A stretch of DNA of 11,255 bases from Bacteroidia bacterium. GTDB taxonomy: Bacteria > Bacteroidota > Bacteroidia > Bacteroidales > BM523. The translations under genes and the position numbers were made by a program. The stretch covers positions 1 to 11,255 of the forward strand of contig JACQWN010000243.1 of assembly GCA_016209245.1 (NCBI GenBank). The letters run 5' to 3'. Under the pieces are notes generated by a model. The model was given only the letters and a program-made list of their open reading frames with translations. It ran no database searches and had not been told where the DNA came from. Shown one piece after another: positions 1 through 5,442 of this stretch. Numbering within the stretch: position 1 is the first letter of the stretch; each line of letters opens with the position of its first letter.

Positions 1-21
1 GGTTAATATAATTTCATACGG

Positions 22-170
22 ATTATCCCATCGAAGTACGAATTTTTTACGAATATACGAATTACGAATTTACAGACTGATAAATATTTACAATCTAATT
101 GAACATCACATTAGGTTTAATGTTCGTAATTCGTAAGTTCGTAATTTTTTCGTACTTCGGTGGGATAATA
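22..170. repeat. Long imperfect inverted repeat with TACGAAT-rich arms
   Basis: The left arm (about 22-68) is close to the reverse complement of the right arm (about 123-169). The outer ends share ATTATCCCA(T/C)CGAAGTACGAA, followed by several TACGAA/TACGAATTACGAA units, with roughly eight mismatches over ~47 bases. About 54 bases separate the arms. No open reading frame is present. The size and the paired ends fit a non-autonomous MITE-like element or a large intergenic hairpin; no target-site duplication was recognised. It fills most of the gene-free stretch 1-225 upstream of the first methyltransferase. Confidence 0.8.
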
Positions 171-188
171 ACGTCCATACCTAAATAG

Positions 189-214
189 TTACAAAAATTA
201 AACTAATTTTGTAA
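189..214 (+). promoter_or_regulatory. Hairpin overlapping a possible -7 element before the first methyltransferase
   Basis: TTACAAAA (189-196) and TTTTGTAA (207-214) are perfect 8-base inverted arms around a 10-base centre. The right arm contains TAATTTTG (204-211), which fits the Bacteroidetes TAnnTTTG -7 consensus and lies 14 bases before the ATG at 226. No clear -33 TTG element is seen at the right distance, so this is a tentative promoter/operator for the gene at 226. In such AT-rich DNA it could arise by chance. Confidence 0.3.
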
Positions 215-225
215 AAAATAAAATT

Positions 226-1197
226 ATGTATTACCAAATAATAAATAAAAGTTGCATAGATGTAATAAAAGTGAACTTTATTCATGAAAAAGTTGATTTA
301 ACTTTTTTAGACCCTCCTTTTAATCAGCAAAAAGATTATGCATTTCATAATGACAATATGAATGAACAGGAATATTGGGAAATGATGAAAAAAGTTTGCC
401 AATATACCAATGAAATAACTAATAAAGGCGGTGCTATTTATTTTATGCAGCGTGAAAAAAATACTGAATTTGTATTAAAAGTATTACGTGAAACTGGTTG
501 GGTATTTCAAAATTTAATTATTTGGAAAAAAAAGACATCAGCAGTGCCTGTTGCCAATAAATACGGAAAACATTTCCAAATAATTGTCTATGCAACCAAA
601 GGTGAAAAAGTAAAAACATTTCACCGTTTACGGATAAACCCTGAATTACCAGCGAGCTACAAAATACAGCGTGAAAATGGAGTTTTTGTAACAGATGTTT
701 GGGATGATATCAGGGAACTAACGTCCGGATATTTTGCAGGGAATGAGGCAATCAGAGCCGAAAATGGCGATAGATTTCATAAACAACAAACTCCGTTAGC
801 ATTATTATTGCGAATAATTTTAACTTCATCCAAAATAGGCAATACAATTTTTGACCCTTTTGCGGGTACAGGCACGACATTGGTCGTGGCACACCAACTG
901 CAACGCAACGCAATTGGTATTGAAATCGATCCGAATAATGCAAATTGTATTAAAGAACGTTTGCAAAATATAAGAGAGGCAGATCTTATTCAAAAGTATT
1001 ACAAAGATTATATTTGTACCGAAAATTTATCTGAAATTTGGGGTGATGAATTCGAAGTTCAAACTAAAAATACTACTCAATTACCATTTTGTATCCCGAC
1101 TACGAAGTCTCCGTATACGACCGCTGGGGAAAACGTGTATTCTCAGCCACCGGATACGATAACAAATAGGATGGCACAAGCAATGGGAAATTGTTAA
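226..1197 (+). CDS. Beta-class DNA methyltransferase (M1), C-terminus read into a foreign remnant
   Basis: This is an S-adenosylmethionine-dependent DNA amino-methyltransferase (N6-adenine or N4-cytosine). The catalytic motif IV is DPPF at residues 29-32, and the cofactor motif I is FDPFAGTGTT at 209-218, followed by a GIEID motif. The order IV, target-recognition region, motif I is the beta class. The recognisable family sequence runs to about residue 284 (LSEIWGDEFEV). The last ~38 residues look like nothing in the family, because there the reading frame crosses a CHU_C-domain remnant in another phase, so the native stop seems to be lost. The ATG at 226 leaves a short normal lead-in before motif IV. 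No endonuclease directly accompanies it; it may be a solitary methyltransferase or an extra one for the operon starting at 1343. The catalytic core looks intact, so activity is possible. Its base specificity cannot be read from the sequence. Confidence 0.88.
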   Translation: MYYQIINKSCIDVIKVNFIHEKVDLTFLDPPFNQQKDYAFHNDNMNEQEYWEMMKKVCQYTNEITNKGGAIYFMQREKNTEFVLKVLRETGWVFQNLIIWKKKTSAVPVANKYGKHFQIIVYATKGEKVKTFHRLRINPELPASYKIQRENGVFVTDVWDDIRELTSGYFAGNEAIRAENGDRFHKQQTPLALLLRIILTSSKIGNTIFDPFAGTGTTLVVAHQLQRNAIGIEIDPNNANCIKERLQNIREADLIQKYYKDYICTENLSEIWGDEFEVQTKNTTQLPFCIPTTKSPYTTAGENVYSQPPDTITNRMAQAMGNC

Positions 1198-1280
1198 ATT
1201 ACGGTGATTTTTACTATGTTATAAAACTCAACAAAAGAGATTATCCGCCTTATACGGGACATTTGAAGATTATTAAGTAA
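1080..1280 (+). pseudogene. Remnant of a gliding-motility-type C-terminal (CHU_C-like) domain
   Basis: Read in the frame of GAC at 1098, this stretch gives ITILYPDYEVSVYDRWGK, then RVFSATGYDNK, a stop, then DGTSNGKLLNYGDFYYVIKL and, after NKRDYPPY, TGHLKIIK before a TAA at 1278-1280. This matches the end of the gliding motility-associated C-terminal domain, which marks many large Bacteroidota surface or type IX-secreted proteins. The pattern is (I/V)Y(N/D)RWG..VF, then GY, WDGT.NG, then G.YYY..., then G...II(R/K). The tryptophan of WDGT is replaced by TAG (1167-1169), one base from TGG. Upstream the frame is closed by a stop at 1065 and overlaps the end of the methyltransferase in another phase. 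The N-terminal part of the host gene is absent from the window. It is a dead fragment marking an old insertion or deletion boundary. Confidence 0.82.
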
Positions 1281-1283
1281 TAT

Positions 1284-1308
1284 GTTAGAGGTTAGATGTT
1301 AGATGTTA
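1284..1308. repeat. Heptamer tandem repeat, about 3.6 copies of GTTAGA(G/T)
   Basis: GTTAGAG, GTTAGAT, GTTAGAT and GTTA follow each other without a gap, directly after the stop of the CHU_C remnant and 34 bases before the ATG of the next methyltransferase. Similar short GTTAGATG-type runs occur between Bacteroidetes genes. Being upstream of the coding start, a copy-number change would alter promoter or leader spacing rather than the reading frame. Confidence 0.7.
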
Positions 1309-1342
1309 TCGGTAATTGAAGAAAGATAAGTATTTGAATAAT

Positions 1343-2239
1343 ATGAAAACCAAACATAAAGTCATATTTGGAAATTGTATGAGCATGGAAGAATTGCCTG
1401 ACAACTTATGTCATTTAATGGTAACTTCACCACCGTACTTTAATGCACCATTTGATTATGACGGCTTTTTTAAAACTTACGAAACATTTTTAGGGGTAAT
1501 AGAAAAATTTGCAAATGAAACATATCGTGTATTACAAGACGGAAGAATTGCAGTAGTCAATATTGATGATATGCTTGTAAATGGAACTAAATATCCGATT
1601 GTTGCCGATACATTTAAAATATTTCAGAAAGCAGGTTTTCAATACAGAGATAGAATAATTTGGAAAAAACCGGACGGCTATTTACGTATAAGTAAAAGAA
1701 GCGGTGTTTTATTGAAAAATCCATACCCGATGTATTTTTATCCCGACAATCTTTTAGAAAGCATCATTATCTTTCAAAAAGGTAAATTCAATTATAGCTC
1801 AATACCCGAAAAAATAAGAGAATTATCGGAAATTGACAAAAAAGAATTTCAGGATAATAAATGGTATATGACACTTTGGGAAATAACAAATGTTTTACCC
1901 GGTTCGCCGCTCGAAAAAAACATTGCTGCATTTCCCGATGAATTGCCTTATAGAATAATAAAATTGTTTTCCTATATGGGAGAAATTGTATTAGACCCGT
2001 TTTTAGGAAGCGGAACAACTATGAAAGTCGCCCGAAAACTTAAAAGACATAGTATTGGTTTTGAAATAATTCGAGATTTAGAAGAAACTATTCGCAAAAA
2101 AGCAGGTTTTGCAGGTTTGGAAAATAATACAAACGAAGATATTTTTGAAATCCACGTGAGAAAGTCAGGTAAATATAGATGTATTGATACGGACTTAATC
2201 GAACAGAAAAAGAAAAGCTATTTAAATTCAAACGAGTAA
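1343..2239 (+). CDS. Beta-class DNA methyltransferase (M2) of a type II R-M operon
   Basis: The predicted protein of 298 residues carries motif IV TSPPY (S29-P-P-Y32) and motif I LDPFLGSGTT (D218 onwards), followed by SIGFEI. The order IV, recognition region, motif I is the beta class. An SPPY motif is common in N4-cytosine enzymes but also occurs in N6-adenine enzymes, so the modified base is open. I chose the ATG at 1343 over a TTG at 1316, because it gives the usual short lead (KVIFGNCMSMEELP) before motif IV. The stop codon TAA shares its last A with the ATG of the endonuclease gene, so translation of the two is probably coupled. Its role would be to protect host sites from the nuclease encoded next, together with the D12 methyltransferase at 3333. 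Confidence 0.9.
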   Translation: MKTKHKVIFGNCMSMEELPDNLCHLMVTSPPYFNAPFDYDGFFKTYETFLGVIEKFANETYRVLQDGRIAVVNIDDMLVNGTKYPIVADTFKIFQKAGFQYRDRIIWKKPDGYLRISKRSGVLLKNPYPMYFYPDNLLESIIIFQKGKFNYSSIPEKIRELSEIDKKEFQDNKWYMTLWEITNVLPGSPLEKNIAAFPDELPYRIIKLFSYMGEIVLDPFLGSGTTMKVARKLKRHSIGFEIIRDLEETIRKKAGFAGLENNTNEDIFEIHVRKSGKYRCIDTDLIEQKKKSYLNSNE

Positions 2240-3336
2240 TGAACATATTTGCTGATATTGAAGGAATAGAGTACGAAATCATACAACCAAACGATTTACG
2301 AGAAATCGCTTTTAATGACTTTGATATTAACACAATACCAGTATATTGTTTAATTAAAGGCGAGAAACATTATTTTGCCATATCAAAGTGGGTGTCACCA
2401 AAACGAACGCGTTCTTATCCTTATGAAAGAGTGTATAATACTTTGTCAGTATCAAAGAAAATCACGGTTATACCAATAATCAAAGATGAAGGCGCAAAAG
2501 GAGAAAGAGACTTCATCCAGTGGGATACCGTATCTTTAATGAGTTTGTTAAATGTTTATATCATTTTTGCTTACTATCATAAAGCCGAAAAAAATAAAAA
2601 AAGAGAAAATAAAATAACTAAACAGCAATTTGATAATAAGTATATTATTTCAAAGATAAATGAAATTGGAAGTTATTATAGTTCAGCGCTTCATTGGAAT
2701 TTGAAAGAGATAAAAGAGTGCATTCCGACATTAATTGAAAAAGTTAAAATCCACTACTCAGAGATTGGAAGCAAACTTAATGTGAAATTTCATAGCGATA
2801 GCGGTATTGATAAATTTCAAAAGCAGTTTGAGAATGGTGTTAAAGTCTTTATGGAAACATCAAGAGAGAAAGCCAAAGACGCTCAACACCGTGAACAACT
2901 GACAATCCAGCCCAAAGAAGTTCTCACAACATCAACCAAAGCCACAATAACAATTAAAAATTACCTTGGTGGTTTATATTATTTTACAATAGATGAAGTC
3001 GCAATTCAGGGTGATACACTCTATTTAATTGAAGGGAAACATTCAGAAAATGCGATAATACCAAATTTAGGCGACATAAAAGACGGTTTGCTAAAAATGA
3101 TACTCTATTGTAACATGACTAATGTAACCGTTGAAAATAAGAAGTTTAAACCTATTCCAATTTTAAAACTTACATCTTCCAATTTGAATGGTGGTTTAAA
3201 CATAAATTTTACAGAACAACAAAGGCAACAATTTTTTGACGATAATAATTTCAAATCAAAACAAATAAACTTAATCAATACTCTAATAGTTGAAAGTCAA
3301 AAAAATGGTTTTGAAATAATAATACAAGGAGAATGA
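2239..3336 (+). CDS. Putative type II restriction endonuclease, PD-(D/E)XK-like
   Basis: I do not recognise a named endonuclease family, but position and one motif support the call. The gene lies between two methyltransferase genes with one-base and four-base overlaps, the usual place for the cognate nuclease. In the C-terminal half, FTIDEVAIQGDTLYLIEGKH has the hydrophobic-strand and acidic pattern of a PD-(D/E)XK site. D252 or E253 would be the first acid and E265-G-K267 the (D/E)XK element. The N-terminal half (residues 1-110) has a conserved-looking block, KWVSPKRTRSYPYERVYNTL followed by RDFIQWDTVSLMS, perhaps for DNA recognition. A lysine-rich charged segment follows at 115-125. There is no signal peptide or membrane segment. 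The DNA is very AT-rich (12 of 60 G+C at 2581-2640), in contrast to hisB. Alternatively it could be a nicking or accessory protein. Confidence 0.68.
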   Translation: MNIFADIEGIEYEIIQPNDLREIAFNDFDINTIPVYCLIKGEKHYFAISKWVSPKRTRSYPYERVYNTLSVSKKITVIPIIKDEGAKGERDFIQWDTVSLMSLLNVYIIFAYYHKAEKNKKRENKITKQQFDNKYIISKINEIGSYYSSALHWNLKEIKECIPTLIEKVKIHYSEIGSKLNVKFHSDSGIDKFQKQFENGVKVFMETSREKAKDAQHREQLTIQPKEVLTTSTKATITIKNYLGGLYYFTIDEVAIQGDTLYLIEGKHSENAIIPNLGDIKDGLLKMILYCNMTNVTVENKKFKPIPILKLTSSNLNGGLNINFTEQQRQQFFDDNNFKSKQINLINTLIVESQKNGFEIIIQGE

Positions 3337-4196
3337 TAAAAAGTCCGTTAAGATACCCGGGTGGTAAAAGCAGAGCAGTAGAATTGATTTCGAAATTAGT
3401 TCCGCAGTTCGATGAGTTTAGAGAGCCGTTTGTTGGCGGCGGTTCCTTATTCATTTATTTAAAACAAAAATATTCGCATAAAAAATTTTGGATTAATGAC
3501 ATATATACAAATTTGTACCACTTTTGGCATGAATGCCAGAAAAATACAGAATTTCTTATATCTCAGATATATGAATGGAAAAAGAATTATGCAGAAGGGA
3601 AAGAATTATTTATGTATTTACATAAAAACATAGATAGATTTGATAACCTAAAAAAAGCATCAGCTTTTTTCGTATTTAACCGGATAACCTTTTCCGGAAC
3701 GACCGAAAGTGGTGGATTTTCAAATGCTGCGTTTCATAAAAGATTTACTATATCAAGCATAGAACGAATAAAAGAATTATCGAAAGTTTTACCTGAAACC
3801 AAAATAACAAATGCAGATTATCAGGAAGTAATAGAAAGTAGCGGTCAAAATGTTTTCATATTTCTTGACCCACCTTATTATTCTGCAACAAAATCAGCAT
3901 TATATGGGAAAAACGGGAATTTACATAAAACATTTGACCATGTAAGATTTGCTGAAGTTTTAAAGAGTGTAAAACATAATTGGTTAATAACATACGATGA
4001 TAGTGAATACATTAGGAATTTATTTTCTTTTGCTTACATAAAGGAGTGGAATTTAACATATGGAATGCGAAATGTCGGGGAAAATGGAAATCAAAACGAA
4101 AAGGAATTATTTATAAGCAATTATCCGATAATTGAAAAACAAATATTACACCCTACCTTATTTATACTCGATGGCCAAACAACAATTAATATCTGA
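3333..4196 (+). CDS. D12-class (Dam-like) N6-adenine DNA methyltransferase
   Basis: This is an alpha-class adenine methyltransferase of the MethyltransfD12 family. It starts with the family hallmark PLRYPGGKSR (residues 5-14). Motif I follows as REPFVGGGS (30-38), then FFVFNRITFSGTTESGG near the middle. Motif IV is DPPYY (D179-Y183), and the typical ending NEKELFISNYPI follows. All catalytic motifs appear intact and the length is normal for Dam/DpnM-like enzymes. It overlaps the endonuclease gene by ATGA (3333-3336), so it is the third cistron of that operon. The last ~20 residues go beyond the usual end of the family and overlap the start of hisB by 26 bases, which suggests that the native 3' end was replaced at a junction. 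Pairing with a beta-class methyltransferase around a single nuclease suits an asymmetric target or a DpnII-like arrangement. Confidence 0.93.
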   Translation: MIKSPLRYPGGKSRAVELISKLVPQFDEFREPFVGGGSLFIYLKQKYSHKKFWINDIYTNLYHFWHECQKNTEFLISQIYEWKKNYAEGKELFMYLHKNIDRFDNLKKASAFFVFNRITFSGTTESGGFSNAAFHKRFTISSIERIKELSKVLPETKITNADYQEVIESSGQNVFIFLDPPYYSATKSALYGKNGNLHKTFDHVRFAEVLKSVKHNWLITYDDSEYIRNLFSFAYIKEWNLTYGMRNVGENGNQNEKELFISNYPIIEKQILHPTLFILDGQTTINI

Positions 4197-4860
4197 AATA
4201 GTTAAATTATTAAATCAATTTTCAGAAGAAAATCTGAAAAATATTTTGAGCTATCTTAAGCATTTGCAAAATGCTGCGAAGGATAGAGAATCACTAATAA
4301 AACGGGAAACCAAAGAAACGGATATTTCAATTAACTTGAATTTAGACGGAAGCGGTAAATTCAAAATTTCAACAGGTTTAAGATTTTTTGACCATTTACT
4401 TGAACAAATTCCTGTACATTCGGGATGTAATTTGTTTGTCAATGTAAAAGGTGATTTGGATGTTGATGAACATCATACAATTGAAGATACCGCACTTGCC
4501 CTTGGAGAAGCATTTTATTCTGCACTTGGCGAAAAGAAAGGCATTGAACGCTATGGTTTCGTATTACCGATGGATGACTGTCTTGCCGGGGTTGCAGTTG
4601 ATTTTGGCGGCAGAAGCTGGATAATGTGGGATGTTCAATTTCAACGTGAAAAAATCGGAGATCTGCCCACAGAAATGATTTATCATTTTTTCAAATCATT
4701 TTGCGACACTGCAAAATGCAACCTCAATGTCAGAGCTGAAGGACAGAACGAGCATCATAAAGCGGAAGCTATTTTCAAGTGTTTTGCAAAAGCGGTTAAA
4801 ATGGCGGTTAAAAGAGATATTAATAATATGATATTGCCTAGTACAAAAGGAAAATTGTAA
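4171..4860 (+). CDS. hisB: Imidazoleglycerol-phosphate dehydratase with atypical N-terminus
   Basis: This cytosolic enzyme of histidine synthesis dehydrates imidazole-glycerol phosphate to imidazole-acetol phosphate. Residues 45-229 cover the whole dehydratase domain: RETKETDI (45-52), TGLRFFDHLLEQI, HHTIED (101-106), LPMDDCLAG (132-140), EGQNEHHKAEAIFK (190-203) and the end LPSTKGKL. The metal-binding histidines and acids are present, so it should be active. The sequence is closest in style to the C-terminal half of bifunctional HisB, but the histidinol-phosphate phosphatase half is missing. In its place are ~42 residues predicted as two charged helices (QQLISEIVKLLNQFSEEN and NLKNILSYLKHLQN) that I do not recognise. 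ATG 4171 is the only ATG in reach upstream of the core and lies inside the end of the D12 gene. The G+C content (32 of 60 at 4561-4620) is far above that of the upstream operon. Confidence 0.95.
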   Translation: MAKQQLISEIVKLLNQFSEENLKNILSYLKHLQNAAKDRESLIKRETKETDISINLNLDGSGKFKISTGLRFFDHLLEQIPVHSGCNLFVNVKGDLDVDEHHTIEDTALALGEAFYSALGEKKGIERYGFVLPMDDCLAGVAVDFGGRSWIMWDVQFQREKIGDLPTEMIYHFFKSFCDTAKCNLNVRAEGQNEHHKAEAIFKCFAKAVKMAVKRDINNMILPSTKGKL

Positions 4861-4883
4861 TCTCTATGTCCGAAAAAAACAAC

Positions 4884-4895
4884 GACAGAAAGACA
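4884..4895. repeat. Left copy of a 12-base direct repeat flanking the insert
   Basis: GACAGAAAGACA occurs 23 bases after the hisB stop and again at 11127-11138, 21 bases before the hisH start. The bases next to each copy differ. The repeat brackets the XRE-ATPase-Mod-Res module and may be the recombination or target site at which it entered the his operon. The rest of the gene-free interval 4861-5112 holds a hairpin, a candidate promoter/operator and only a doubtful 57-codon frame. Confidence 0.6.
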
Positions 4896-4953
4896 ATAAA
4901 TTTTGCTGCAATTAAAAGACAGAAAAAGGAAAATGCCACCGCACAAAGCAAGA

Positions 4954-4995
4954 GTGTGGATGCCCTTCCCTGCAACCGTCCCTTCGCAGCCACAC
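4954..4995. repeat. G+C-rich imperfect hairpin in the hisB-XRE gap
   Basis: GTGTGGATGC (4954-4963) pairs with GCAGCCACAC (4986-4995) over nine base pairs with a single A/G mismatch, leaving a 22-base loop. The surrounding ~100 bases are visibly richer in G+C than the genes around them. The word TGCCCTTCCC (4961-4970) recurs at 11104-11113 in the other flank of the insert. No T-run follows, so it is not a standard intrinsic terminator; a multicopy intergenic element is more likely. Confidence 0.5.
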
Positions 4996-5082
4996 ATATG
5001 CTTTTCTTGCCGACCCACCTGCTGATAATAAACTGTTGATAAATAATTTGAATTCTTTTAAGTTCATTAATATGAAATGTAT

Positions 5083-5121
5083 TACCTTTGACAAAATTAG
5101 TCAACACAAAAAATGTCAACA
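5083..5121 (+). promoter_or_regulatory. Candidate promoter and self-binding operator of the XRE regulator
   Basis: TACCTTTG (5083-5090) fits the Bacteroidetes -7 consensus TAnnTTTG, 22 bases before the ATG at 5113; the -33 element is not clear. Overlapping it is a perfect inverted repeat, TTGAC (5088-5092), seven bases, GTCAA (5100-5104). The word GTCAACA occurs at 5100-5106 and again at 5115-5121, across the start codon. A repressor dimer bound here would cover both the -7 element and the start, so autorepression by the encoded XRE protein is the natural reading (inference). Confidence 0.5.
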
Positions 5122-5409
5122 GTAGGACTGAAATTAAGGGAATTGAGAGAAAAATCGGGTTTTTCATTACGAAAAGCCGCTGTAGCCATAGACATTGACA
5201 TGGCTATATTAAGCAAGATGGAACGTGGAGAACGGAAATTTTCTAAAGAATTAGTGTTAAAATTAGCAAAACTTTATAACACTGATTCAAATGAATTGAT
5301 TATTGGTTTTTTGAGTGAGAAAGTAATTTATGAATTGGCTGACGAAGAATTTGGAATTGAAGCATTAAAGGTAGCTGAGAAAATAATTAAATATAAAAAA
5401 ATTCAATAG
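5113..5409 (+). CDS. XRE-family helix-turn-helix regulator
   Basis: This small DNA-binding regulator has 98 residues. The N-terminal HTH_3 domain spans about residues 5-65. The helix-turn-helix region SLRKAAVAIDIDMAILSKME (18-37) is followed by RGERKFSKELVLKLAKLYNT, the classic layout of Cro/C1-type domains. The C-terminal 35 residues form a charged helix, possibly for dimerisation. It is the first gene after hisB and precedes the ATPase by 33 bases, so it probably opens the operon that includes mod and res. Proteins of this kind act as controllers of restriction-modification or other defence operons, delaying or limiting expression of toxic components. An inverted repeat over its own start region suggests autoregulation. 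It is too short to carry an enzymatic domain. Confidence 0.92.
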   Translation: MSTVGLKLRELREKSGFSLRKAAVAIDIDMAILSKMERGERKFSKELVLKLAKLYNTDSNELIIGFLSEKVIYELADEEFGIEALKVAEKIIKYKKIQ

Positions 5410-5442
5410 TTTTACAACAGTATTTTTATTAAAATTAAATAT

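Noticed and set aside
22..170. CRISPR-like array
   Set aside because: The repeated units are 7-base words without regular unique spacers, and no cas gene is present; an inverted repeat explains it better.
3333..4196. Housekeeping orphan Dam methylase
   Set aside because: Its overlap with an endonuclease gene and a second methyltransferase makes a restriction-modification role more likely than mismatch-repair or replication signalling.
4866..5039. 57-codon frame starting MSEKNNDRKTINFAAIKRQ after hisB
   Set aside because: Its second half runs through the G+C-rich hairpin with cysteine- and proline-rich sequence, and I see no family resemblance; probably chance.
4838..5167. Overlapping minus-strand frames in the hisB-XRE gap, one with a hydrophobic stretch
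   Set aside because: They overlap the end of hisB and the start of the XRE gene in antisense, show no motif, and have no evident start signal.
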